Shown: positions 56,576 through 64,000 of the stretch, one piece after another
How the letters are laid out: every line of letters begins with the position of its first letter
Numbering within the stretch: position 1 is the first letter of the stretch
From: Tahibacter soli
Lineage (GTDB): Bacteria > Pseudomonadota > Gammaproteobacteria > Xanthomonadales > Rhodanobacteraceae
NCBI RefSeq assembly: GCF_025717065.2
Contig: NZ_JAOVZO020000019.1
Location: forward strand, 62,001 to 126,000
Reading direction: 5' to 3'
DNA: 64,000 nt
Notes under the pieces: generated by a model
Databases searched by the model: none
What the model was told of the DNA's origin: nothing
Seen by the model: the letters and a program-made list of their open reading frames with translations, nothing else
Translations under genes and position numbers: made by a program

Positions 56576-56773
56576 ATGAATCCCATGACCGAATTCGTGG
56601 CCATCCACTGCCCTCACTGCGGCGAGTCGTTCGAAACCGTGGTCGACCTCTCGGCGGGAAGCCAGTCGTACGTCGAAGACTGCGCCGTGTGCTGCCGGCC
56701 GATCGACGTGCGCGTCCAGGTGTCGGACGACGGCGAACTTCTCGGGGTTTTCGCGTCGAGCGACCGAGACTGA
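56576..56773 (+). CDS. CPXCG-motif Cys-rich small protein
   Basis: The 65-aa protein has two zinc-ribbon-like pairs, CPHCG (residues 12-16) and CAVCC (38-42), and VQVSDDGEL near the end. This matches the CPXCG motif-containing family, of unknown role. GGGAG 7 nt upstream supports the ATG at 56576. It lies 20 bp after hemW and likely shares its transcript. Confidence 0.88.
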   Translation: MNPMTEFVAIHCPHCGESFETVVDLSAGSQSYVEDCAVCCRPIDVRVQVSDDGELLGVFASSDRD

Positions 56774-56878
56774 CGCACTGTAGAAAAGTGTGTACTGGCG
56801 TATCCGCGCACGGATTTCAGCCCCTCGCGCATAGTTCGAGGAATAGAATCGGGGCACAGGGGACAACGGACACGTGTC

Positions 56879-59245
56879 ATGCAGCTCACCGACCCGGCTT
56901 CGTCCAGACGACCGGACACGGAGACCGCACTCGCGACCATCGGCTCGCGCCGGGATTTTCCGCCGCGCGTGCGCACGCTGCTCGAAGGCGTGCTGGCGCT
57001 CGCCGGCAGCCAGCTCGAGCGCTCCATTTCGCTGAGCCTGACCGAATGCGAGCAGCAGCTGTTCAAGCTCGCCGAGAAGGCGCGCAGCAGCAACGAGCAG
57101 CACGGCGTGTTCGAATCGCTGCGCGAGGTCAAGCGCGCCCGCGCCGATGTCGCACCGCGCTACCTGCTGCATTTCGAATCGACCCTGGCGCGGCTCGGCG
57201 AGGAGCGCAAGCCCGCGAACGGCGAAGCGCTGCCGCGCTTCGCGGAACTTGCGCTCGTCGATACGCGCGACCTCGAGGAAAACATCACGCTGCAGGAGAT
57301 CGCGGCGAAGGCCGAGATCCGGCACAGCCAGGCGCTGTACGCGCTCGGCCACCGTTTCGGCGTACTCGCCGGATCGCCGGCGATCGACGCCGAGAACCTC
57401 GCCGTCGGCCCGCAGCGGCTGTGCGCGGGCCTGCGCTACGCGACCGCCTGCATCGGCGTCTCGCTGGAGCACCGGCTGGTGATGTATCGCCAGTTCGATC
57501 GCCTGCTGATGGCGGAACTGGGCGTTTTATACAGTTCCATCAATGACTACATGGTCGAAAAGCGCATCCTGCGCAATCTGCAGTTGACGCTGCCGCGCGC
57601 GCGCGTCGCGGCGCGCGGCGCAGGTCCGGTCGCACCGAAACGCGACCCCGGCGCCGCCGCGGACGCGACGATCGAAAAAGCGGCGCCGGAACCGTCGGCG
57701 GCGGCGCAGCCGCCCGCAGAAACGCCCCTCGCGCACGATGCCGCCGACGACGTCCGCGACTCGGAACTGTTCACGACCTTGCGCGAGCTGCTGTCAGGCC
57801 GTCGCCACATCCAGCAGACGGCGGCGCCGCCCTCGCCCGCCACCGCCGCCGCGGCGACCTTGTCGAGCTATGTCGCCACCGCCGAGGATCTGCAATCGGT
57901 GCTCGGCGCGCTGCAGTGCAAGCCGGCCGCGTCGATGGTGCTCGGCGGGCGCGTGGTCCAGCGCAGCATCGCGCACCTGAAGCAGGACCTGCTCAACCAG
58001 TTGCGCCAGTTCACGCCGGACGGACGCCCGCCGCAACTGGGCGAGGAAGACGCCGACACGCTCGAACTCGTCGGCATGCTGTTCGACTTCATCGCCAAGG
58101 ACACGCGCCCCGACAGCGCATCGCAAAGCCTGCTGACGAAGCTGCAGGTACCCGTGCTGCGCGTCGCCCTGCGCGACAAGTCGTTCTTCACCCGGCGCAG
58201 TCATCCCGCACGCCAGCTGCTCAACGCGATCGCCGAGACCGGCCAGTACTGGATCGACGACGGCGACGGCGAGTCCGATCGCACGCTGGTCGAAAAGATG
58301 CAGCTCGTCGTCGACCGCGTCGGCGCCGAATTCGACGGCAAGGTCGAACTCTTCGACGAGATGCTGACCGACCTTTCGCGCCACATGGGCATGCTCGCGC
58401 GCAAGGCCGAAGTGGCGGAGCGCCGCCACGTCGACGCCGCGAAAGGCCGCGAGCGCCTGGATCTTGCGCGCGAGCGCGCGGTCGGCGCGATCGGCGAACG
58501 GCTGGCCGGCCGCAAGATCAACCGCTTCGTCCGTACGCTGCTGGAACAGGCGTGGACCGACGTGCTCGCGCTGACGATTCTGCGCCAGGGCGAAGAATCG
58601 GACGCGTACCGGCGCCGCATCGACGTCGCCGACCGCCTGATCGGCGACGGCGTCGCGACGCCCGACGTACGCGAGGAAATCGAACAGGGACTCGCGCAGG
58701 TCGGCTTCCACGGCGACGAAGCACAGGCGATGGTGCGCCAGTTGTTCTCGGCCGGCGAAGCCGCCGGCGCCGACGACAGCCCGGCCTCGCGCACGGAAAT
58801 GGCGCTCAAGCTCAAGGCGAAGACGCGTCTGGGCGAAGACACGACGACAACGGCAACGACGCCGGCAACCGGCGAAACGGCGTCGCACCAGGGCACGCGC
58901 ATGGCGCCGATCGCGCCGCCGCTCAACGCGGCCGAACGGCAGATGCTCGAGCGCGTCAGGACGCTCCCGTTCGGCACGTGGTTCGAATTCGTGCAGAACC
59001 AGCAGGGCGAAGCCGTGCGGCGCAAGCTGTCGTGGTTCTCGACGCTGACCGGCCGCTGCCTGTTCGTGAACCAGCGCGGCGCGCGCACCGACGAGCGTTC
59101 GATGGAACAGCTCGCGCGCGATCTCGTGCGCGGCCAGGCGCGCATCGCGACGATCGAGCGCGAATCGTTGATCGATCGCGCGTGGCATGCGATCGTCGGT
59201 ACGCTCAAGCAGATCACCGGCCACGCGCCGCTCGCGCCGGCGTAG
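56879..59245 (+). CDS. DUF1631 protein
   Basis: The 788-aa cytoplasmic protein is mostly helical with two linkers rich in Ala/Pro/Thr (about 250-290 and 645-680). It matches DUF1631 along its length, including the TFGTWFEFVQ-like RTLPFGTWFEFVQNQQGE and a WFSTLTGRCLFVNQRG segment near the C-terminus, which resembles a PilZ-like beta fold. The family is known only from Pseudomonadota and its role is unknown. It is followed 11 bp later by a PilZ gene, suggesting a link to c-di-GMP signalling. About 105 bp precede it, without a strong ribosome-binding site. Confidence 0.88.
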   Translation: MQLTDPASSRRPDTETALATIGSRRDFPPRVRTLLEGVLALAGSQLERSISLSLTECEQQLFKLAEKARSSNEQHGVFESLREVKRARADVAPRYLLHFESTLARLGEERKPANGEALPRFAELALVDTRDLEENITLQEIAAKAEIRHSQALYALGHRFGVLAGSPAIDAENLAVGPQRLCAGLRYATACIGVSLEHRLVMYRQFDRLLMAELGVLYSSINDYMVEKRILRNLQLTLPRARVAARGAGPVAPKRDPGAAADATIEKAAPEPSAAAQPPAETPLAHDAADDVRDSELFTTLRELLSGRRHIQQTAAPPSPATAAAATLSSYVATAEDLQSVLGALQCKPAASMVLGGRVVQRSIAHLKQDLLNQLRQFTPDGRPPQLGEEDADTLELVGMLFDFIAKDTRPDSASQSLLTKLQVPVLRVALRDKSFFTRRSHPARQLLNAIAETGQYWIDDGDGESDRTLVEKMQLVVDRVGAEFDGKVELFDEMLTDLSRHMGMLARKAEVAERRHVDAAKGRERLDLARERAVGAIGERLAGRKINRFVRTLLEQAWTDVLALTILRQGEESDAYRRRIDVADRLIGDGVATPDVREEIEQGLAQVGFHGDEAQAMVRQLFSAGEAAGADDSPASRTEMALKLKAKTRLGEDTTTTATTPATGETASHQGTRMAPIAPPLNAAERQMLERVRTLPFGTWFEFVQNQQGEAVRRKLSWFSTLTGRCLFVNQRGARTDERSMEQLARDLVRGQARIATIERESLIDRAWHAIVGTLKQITGHAPLAPA

Positions 59246-59256
59246 GAGACTCGGTC

Positions 59257-59610
59257 ATGGTCGAACACCGCAGGGCGCCGCGCATCCGCGTCGGCGAGGC
59301 GATACAGGTGACGAACGCGATCACGGGCGAAATCGCCGGTCGAGTCGGCAATCTTTCGCTCGACGGCATGATGCTGGTGGCGAACCGTCCCGCGCGCGAA
59401 GACACGCTGTATCAACTGAGCTTCAACCTCGCCGACGACCGCGGCCGCATGCACACGCTCGAAATCGGCATGCACGAGCAGTGGACCGAATCGGCGAACG
59501 TGCCGGGCCAGCACTGGGTCGGCCTGCGCTTCATCGACATCGGCAGCGACGAGCAGGCCGTGCTGAACGCGTGGCTCGCGCGCAGCCGCCAGACGGCACC
59601 GGGCACTTGA
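59257..59610 (+). CDS. PilZ-domain protein
   Basis: The 117-aa protein is a single PilZ domain beginning EHRRAPRIRV (the RxxxR c-di-GMP motif) followed by GNLSLDGMMLV, the N/DxSxxG motif. Both are intact, so c-di-GMP binding is likely. AGGAG overlaps the DUF1631 stop just upstream. The stop overlaps the apbE start. Confidence 0.92.
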   Translation: MVEHRRAPRIRVGEAIQVTNAITGEIAGRVGNLSLDGMMLVANRPAREDTLYQLSFNLADDRGRMHTLEIGMHEQWTESANVPGQHWVGLRFIDIGSDEQAVLNAWLARSRQTAPGT

Positions 59611-60674
59611 AGCGCAAGGGTTTCGCCGTGCTCGCGGCGCTCGCCGCGGGCGGCCTCTTCGCGTACGCGCTGCTGCGCCCGGCCGCACCGCAGCGCGGCA
59701 CGTTTCTCGCGTTCGGCGGCATCACCGAAGCGGAACTGCGCGCGCCGACCGACGCGGTCGCGAACGACGCGTTCGCGGCGATCGCGCAAATCCTCGCGCG
59801 CGACCAGCGCGAATGGCATCCGTGGGAGATGAGCGATCTGATGCGGCTCAACGCCGCCATCGAACAGGGCCAGCCGTACACCGTGCCGCCGGGCCTCGCG
59901 GGCCTGATCCGCCGCGCGCAGGACGGCTACGCGCGGAGCGGCGGCCTGTTCAATCCCGCGATCGGCGGCCTGGTCGGACTGTGGGGCTTTCATACGAGCG
60001 ACTACCCGATCCGCACGCCGCGACCGCCGCCCGAAGCGATCGCCAGGCTCATGGCCGGCAGTCCGCGCATGGACGACCTGACCGTCGGCGAAAACGGCGA
60101 AGTCGCCTCGCGCAACCGCGCGGTCGATCTCGATCTCAACGGCCTCGCCGAAGGCTATGCGGCCGAACAGATCGCCGAAGAACTCGCACGGCGCGGCATC
60201 GCGCACGCGCTGATCAACGTCGGCGGCGACGTGCTCGCGCTCGGCGACGCCGGCGAGCGGCCGTGGCGCGTCGTCATTTCGTCGCCGCAGCACGCCGCGC
60301 TCGCGAGCGCGCAGCTGTCGGGCCGCGAAGCGCTGTTCTCGTCCGGCAACTACAACAAGTTTCGCGAAGAACCGGGCCAGCGCTGGGGCCATGTGCTCGA
60401 TCCGCGAACCGGCGAACCGGCGCACGGCGTCGCGGCGGTCAGCGTGATCCACCCCGACGCGGTGATCGCAGATATCGCGTCGACGACGCTGATGATCGCG
60501 GGCACGGCGGCACTCGCCGAAACGGCGCGGAAGCTCGGCGTGGCCTGCGCCGTGCTCGTCGACGAGACGGGCGCGGTGTGGATCACGCCGGCGATGAAGG
60601 AACGCATCGATTTTTCAACGCCGCCGGCAGCGTTCAACGTCACCGAAAGCCTCGGCGCGAACTGCGGCGGCTGA
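59607..60674 (+). CDS. apbE: FAD:protein FMN transferase ApbE
   Basis: The 355-aa enzyme attaches FMN to threonine of periplasmic flavoproteins. It has an N-terminal membrane anchor or signal (about 5-22), then TFLAFGG, FNPAIGGLVGLWGF, the magnesium- and FAD-binding LDLNGLAEGYAAEQIAE, GGDVLALG and YNKF, and the HVLDPRTGEPA block. All family motifs are present. A TTG at 59607 overlapping the PilZ stop (TTGA) is chosen because it includes a KRK n-region; a GTG at 59628 is the alternative. Confidence 0.9.
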   Translation: MKRKGFAVLAALAAGGLFAYALLRPAAPQRGTFLAFGGITEAELRAPTDAVANDAFAAIAQILARDQREWHPWEMSDLMRLNAAIEQGQPYTVPPGLAGLIRRAQDGYARSGGLFNPAIGGLVGLWGFHTSDYPIRTPRPPPEAIARLMAGSPRMDDLTVGENGEVASRNRAVDLDLNGLAEGYAAEQIAEELARRGIAHALINVGGDVLALGDAGERPWRVVISSPQHAALASAQLSGREALFSSGNYNKFREEPGQRWGHVLDPRTGEPAHGVAAVSVIHPDAVIADIASTTLMIAGTAALAETARKLGVACAVLVDETGAVWITPAMKERIDFSTPPAAFNVTESLGANCGG

Positions 60675-60708
60675 AGCCCGAATCCGGCCGGGAGGCGGCG
60701 ACGAAGGG

Positions 60709-60726
60709 TTCGGCGTACGCGCCGAA
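60709..60726 (+). terminator. Hairpin after apbE (weak terminator candidate)
   Basis: TTCGGCG and CGCCGAA form a 7-bp stem with a 4-base loop 35 bp past the apbE stop. No U-tract follows, so it may not terminate. Confidence 0.25.
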
Positions 60727-60789
60727 TCGCAACGAACGCGGGAACGAACGGCGGTAGCATGATCGCATCGCCCGCAGCGAGGCCGCCTC

Positions 60790-61701
60790 ATGCATACGCC
60801 GTCGCGCCGCCGTTTTCTCGCCACGCTCGGAGCCGCCGTGATCGCCGCTCATTCGCCGGGCCCGCTCGCCGCCGCCCCATCGGGCCGCCGCCGGATTCCG
60901 CGCGACGGCCGCACGGTTCCCGCCATCGGCCTCGGCACCTGGCAGGCATTCGACTACGCCGACGACGCGGCCGCCGACCGCGATGCGCTGGCCACGCTCA
61001 AACTCCTCGCCGACGCCGCCGGCGTCGTCGACAGCTCGCCGATGTACGGCCGCTCCGAAGCGGTGCTCGGACGACTGCTGCGCGACGCCGATCCGGAACG
61101 CGCCGTCTTCGTCGCGACGAAAGTCTGGACGCGCGGCAAATCCGAAGGCCGCGCGCAGATCGACGAATCGATGCGGCTGATCGGCCGCGATCCGATCGAT
61201 CTGCTGCAGATACACAATCTCTCCGATTACGACACGCAGCTCGCCACCGTGCTCGAACTCAAGGCCGCCGGCCGCGTGCGCTATGCCGGCGCGACGCACT
61301 ACACGGCCGGCGCGCATGCCGAACTCGTGCGAGCGATCGAAGGCGGCAAGCTCGATTTCGTACAAGTGAATTATTCGCTGCGCGAACGCGAAGCGGCGCG
61401 CACGGTGTTTCCGGCCGCGCGCGCGAACGGCGTCGCGGTGCTCGTGAACCGCCCGTTCGCCGAAGGCGACGTATTCCGTGCGACGAAGGGCAAGCCGCTG
61501 CCGGATTTCGCGCGCGAGATCGGCGCCGCGTCGTGGGCGCAGTACGCGCTGAAGTTCATCCTCGGCGAAGCGGCGGTGACGTGCGCGATTCCCGGCACGC
61601 GCAATCCGAAACACTGCGCGGACAACCTCGGCGCGGCGACCGGCCCCATGCCCGACGCGGCGCTGTGCCGGCGCATGGCCGAGCACTTCGATACGTTGTA
61701 A
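60790..61701 (+). CDS. Tat-exported aldo/keto reductase
   Basis: The 303-aa protein has a twin-arginine signal (SRRRFLATLGAA, residues 5-16) and an aldo/keto reductase barrel. The catalytic residues are in DSSPMYG (Asp and Tyr), ATKVW (Lys) and LLQIHN (His). A folded, cofactor-loaded enzyme in the periplasm is implied. The C-terminal NADP segment (AIPGTRNPKHCADNLGA) is present. Physiological substrate unknown. It follows apbE by about 115 bp. Confidence 0.9.
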   Translation: MHTPSRRRFLATLGAAVIAAHSPGPLAAAPSGRRRIPRDGRTVPAIGLGTWQAFDYADDAAADRDALATLKLLADAAGVVDSSPMYGRSEAVLGRLLRDADPERAVFVATKVWTRGKSEGRAQIDESMRLIGRDPIDLLQIHNLSDYDTQLATVLELKAAGRVRYAGATHYTAGAHAELVRAIEGGKLDFVQVNYSLREREAARTVFPAARANGVAVLVNRPFAEGDVFRATKGKPLPDFAREIGAASWAQYALKFILGEAAVTCAIPGTRNPKHCADNLGAATGPMPDAALCRRMAEHFDTL

Positions 61702-61713
61702 CCGCTTTACGCA

Positions 61714-63585
61714 ATGTCACAAACGGCCTCCCGGAAACTTAAGCATCCGTTTGGCCGGGCGACCCAAGAATCCGCGCCGTCAACTGGCGTGGAGGCGCTC
61801 GACGAAGTGTTCAAAATCTACTTGCGCGTGATCGGTCTGCTCGCTCCGGAGAAGGGTCTCGCCGCGACGCTCGCGATCGCGAACCTCGCCCTCGCCGGCG
61901 TGTTCTTTCTCGAACCGTGGCTGTTCGGCCGTGTCGTCGACGCGCTCGCCGGCACCGAACGGCACGACGCCTGGCGCCTGATCGGCCTGTGGGCCGCGGT
62001 CGGTTTCGGCGGCGTCATCGCGAGCGTCTGGGTGTCGCTGTACGCCGACCGCCTCGCGCACCGCCGTCGTCTCGCGGCGATCGCAAGCTACTTCGAACAC
62101 GCGATCGCGCTGCCGCTGTCGTTTCACGGCGAACACCACACCGGCCGTCTGCTGCGCATCATGCACGGCGGCGCGAGCAACCTGTTCGGTCTGTGGCTCG
62201 GCTTCTTCCGCGAACATCTCGCGACGCTGCTCGCGATCCTCGTGATGGTGCCGCTCGCGCTCACGATCAACTGGAAGCTCGCGCTGCTGATGATCGGCCT
62301 GATGGTCAGCTTCGCGGTGTTCAACGCGATCGCGATGCGCCGCACGCACAAGGCGCAGGGCGAAGTCGAAGAACTGCACCACGCGATCTCCGAACGCGCC
62401 GGCGACGTGTTCGGCAACGTGTCGGTCGTGCAGAGCTTCACGCGCCTGTCGAGCGAAGTCGCGCACGTGCGCGGCATGATGAGCCGCGTGCTCGCCGCGC
62501 AGTATCCGGTGCTGCGCGGCTGGGCCGTGCTGTCGGTGCTCAACCGCGCCGCGAGCACGCTGACGATCATCGCGATCTTCGCGCTCGGCGCGTCGCTCAA
62601 CGCCAAGGGCGAAGTGACGGTGGGCCAGATCGTGAGCTTCGTCGGTTTCGCGATGATGCTGATCGGCCGTCTCGAACAATTTGCCGGCTTCATCTCGGGC
62701 CTGTTCTTCCAGACGCATTCGCTCAACGACTTCTTCCGCGTGCTCGACACGCGCCTCGCGAACGTCGACAAGCCCGGCGCGCCGGACCTCGTCGCGCCGC
62801 GCGGCGAAGTCGCGTTCGAGAACGTGTCGTTCGGCTACGACCCTGCGCAACCGGCGCTCAGGAACCTGTCGTTCCGTGTGCGCGCCGGCGGTACGGTCGC
62901 GCTGGTCGGCCCGACCGGCGCCGGCAAGACAACCGCGCTGTCGCTGCTGTACCGCGCGTACGATCCGAGCGAGGGCAGGATCACGGTCGACGGCGTCGAC
63001 ATCCGCGACGTCGGCATCGATTCGCTGCGCCGGAACATCTCGGTGGTGTTCCAGGACCCGGGCCTGTTCTATCGCTCGATCGCCGACAACCTGCGCATCG
63101 GCAAACCCGACGCGACGGACGCCGACATCGAAGCCGCCGCGCGCGCGGCCGAGGCGCATCGCTTCGTATCGGCGAAGCCGGACGGCTACGCGACGCTCGT
63201 CGCCGAGCGCGGCCGCTCGCTCTCGGGCGGCGAACGCCAGCGCCTGGCCATCGCGCGCGCGATGCTCAAGGACGCGCCGATCCTGATCCTCGACGAAGCG
63301 ACGAGCGCGCTCGACAACGCGACCGAAGCGCGCATCCAGCGCGCGCTCGGTGCGCTGACGAAGAACCGCACGACGTTCGTGATCGCGCATCGCCTGACGA
63401 CGGTGCGCAACGCCGACCTGATCCTCGTGCTCAAGGACGGCGAACTCGTCGAACAGGGGCGCTACGCGGAGCTCGTCGCGCAGGGCGGCCTGTTCGCGGA
63501 GCTCGACGGCCAGGGGCGGTTCGTGGAAGACGCGGTGGACGACGGGTCGGAGGAGCCGGCGGTGCTGGAAGCGCGGGCGGCGTGA
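61714..63585 (+). CDS. ndvA: NdvA/ChvA-like glucan ABC exporter (fused permease and ATPase)
   Basis: The 623-aa half-transporter has six helices (about 45-330) and an ATP-binding domain (about 365-600) with Walker A GPTGAGKTT, signature LSGGERQRLA and Walker B ILILDEATSAL. The N-terminus and VVQSFTRL and FFRVLDTR wording resemble the cyclic beta-1,2-glucan exporters, though no glucan synthase is in the window. It is 12 bp after the aldo/keto reductase gene. A terminator follows 12 bp past the stop. Confidence 0.88.
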   Translation: MSQTASRKLKHPFGRATQESAPSTGVEALDEVFKIYLRVIGLLAPEKGLAATLAIANLALAGVFFLEPWLFGRVVDALAGTERHDAWRLIGLWAAVGFGGVIASVWVSLYADRLAHRRRLAAIASYFEHAIALPLSFHGEHHTGRLLRIMHGGASNLFGLWLGFFREHLATLLAILVMVPLALTINWKLALLMIGLMVSFAVFNAIAMRRTHKAQGEVEELHHAISERAGDVFGNVSVVQSFTRLSSEVAHVRGMMSRVLAAQYPVLRGWAVLSVLNRAASTLTIIAIFALGASLNAKGEVTVGQIVSFVGFAMMLIGRLEQFAGFISGLFFQTHSLNDFFRVLDTRLANVDKPGAPDLVAPRGEVAFENVSFGYDPAQPALRNLSFRVRAGGTVALVGPTGAGKTTALSLLYRAYDPSEGRITVDGVDIRDVGIDSLRRNISVVFQDPGLFYRSIADNLRIGKPDATDADIEAAARAAEAHRFVSAKPDGYATLVAERGRSLSGGERQRLAIARAMLKDAPILILDEATSALDNATEARIQRALGALTKNRTTFVIAHRLTTVRNADLILVLKDGELVEQGRYAELVAQGGLFAELDGQGRFVEDAVDDGSEEPAVLEARAA

Positions 63586-63596
63586 CGGCGCGAAAC

Positions 63597-63625
63597 GCGG
63601 AAGCCTCGACGGGCGAGGCTTCCGC
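63597..63625. terminator. Terminator between convergent ndvA-like and symE-like genes
   Basis: GCGGAAGCCTCG and CGAGGCTTCCGC form a perfect 12-bp stem with a 5-base loop between the two convergent stop codons. A short GTTT follows on the minus strand; no U-tract on the plus strand. Confidence 0.7.
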
Positions 63626-63635
63626 GGTGAAGGCT

Positions 63636-63848
63636 TCAGGCGCGGGTGACGACGAGACGGCCGGAGGTGGCGCGGATGGTGACGACATCGCCGGGCAGGA
63701 AGCCGGCGTTGATGAGCCAGATGCCGCAGAGGCGGAGGTGGGGGACTTCGCGGGGGAGGTGCGCGGCGTCTTCGGCCGGGTAGTAGGCCGTACCGACGCG
63801 AATTTGCTTTGTGGAAGAGTTGGATGACGTATGCTTGCGCTTATCCAT
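63636..63848 (-). CDS. SymE-like type I toxin (SpoVT/AbrB-related)
   Basis: The 70-aa protein has a basic, Ser-rich N-terminus (MDKRKHTSSNSSTKQ) and a C-terminal core PHLRLCGIWLINAGFLPGDVVTIRATSGRLVV. It matches the SymE toxin family pattern (P-x-L-x-L-x-G-x-W-L-x-x-A-G-F-x-x-G). In E. coli SymE is an SOS-induced RNA-degrading toxin held off by the antisense RNA SymR. TTAGGAG 6 nt before the ATG is a strong ribosome-binding site, within a potential hairpin. Toxic activity here is inferred. Confidence 0.82.
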   Translation of the reverse strand: MDKRKHTSSNSSTKQIRVGTAYYPAEDAAHLPREVPHLRLCGIWLINAGFLPGDVVTIRATSGRLVVTRA

Positions 63849-63851
63849 GAG

Positions 63852-63910
63852 CCACTCCTAAGAGGTGGTTTGTGGTTAGCGAACGGCGTGGGGCTAACCG
63901 CGCCGTTCGC
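63852..63910 (-). promoter_or_regulatory. Structured 5' leader of the symE-like gene
   Basis: Two inverted repeats interleave: GGTTAGC (63874-63880) with GCTAACC (63893-63899), and GCGAACGGCG (63879-63888) with CGCCGTTCGC (63901-63910). They cannot both form fully, so the leader could switch between a 10-bp and a 7-bp stem. A smaller hairpin (63852-63868) would cover the ribosome-binding site. In E. coli the equivalent region is where the SymR antisense RNA starts. Confidence 0.5.
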
Positions 63911-64000
63911 GCTTTCGCCCTTGAGCGATTGATCGCTGCGGGCGACTTCCAGAGAGCACCGCGCGGAAGGCCGTCAAGGATTCGGTTCTATCGAACTTGC

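Noticed and set aside
63874-63910. H-type pseudoknot from the two interleaved repeats
   Set aside because: Almost no bases remain to bridge the second stem, so alternative hairpins are more likely than a full pseudoknot.

Overview
The window is GC-rich chromosomal DNA, almost wholly coding, from a gammaproteobacterium, most likely of the Xanthomonadales (Lysobacterales). This rests on gene order: pilMNOPQ divergent from a class A penicillin-binding protein gene, a rpoZ-spoT-ridA-recG run, yicC divergent from rph-rdgB-hemW, and DUF1631 next to CPXCG and PilZ genes. A secreted protein ending in a short FRSGF tail would fit the Rhodanobacteraceae side of that order, but that is inference. I saw no tRNA, rRNA, CRISPR array, prophage or transposase gene.

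Layout. 1-6041: the end of a membrane-anchored serine hydrolase, ferredoxin-NADP reductase, transketolase, and two tandem paralogues of an unrecognised GNAT-like protein that share a two-block upstream element. 6042-11311: an ECF sigma factor translationally coupled to a membrane Ser/Thr kinase with a long repeat-rich C-terminus, then a dicarboxylate/amino-acid symporter with a structured leader. 11312-18321: a coupled MoxR-DUF58-DUF4381-BatA-BatB/C-BatD operon in which BatB and BatC are one protein. 18439-27645: an EAL phosphodiesterase with a cyclic-nucleotide domain, a large Ig-like lipoprotein, and the type IV pilus assembly operon pilMNOPQ.

27882-39565: a class A PBP with a one-base frameshift, a coupled unknown, citrate synthase, ribosomal protein L31 type B, a 1366-residue mechanosensitive channel carrying a periplasmic solute-binding domain, a nucleoside hydrolase and two secreted unknowns. 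39634-53953: the recG-ridA-spoT-rpoZ ... gmk-yicC cluster, split by about 7.5 kb holding mlaA and mlaFEDCB. 54022-63585: rph-rdgB-hemW, a CPXCG protein, DUF1631, PilZ, ApbE, a Tat-exported aldo/keto reductase and an NdvA-like ABC exporter. The window ends with a SymE-like toxin gene and structured leader DNA.

Functional themes: envelope upkeep (Mla, PBP, MscS, Bat), surface motility (pili, EAL, PilZ), stringent response (SpoT, RpoZ, RidA) and nucleotide or RNA housekeeping (Gmk, Rph, RdgB, YicC). The most unusual items are the solute-binding/MscS fusion, the RidA with an in-frame lipoprotein signal, the paralogue pair with matched promoter-like blocks, and the SymE leader with two interleaved inverted repeats.
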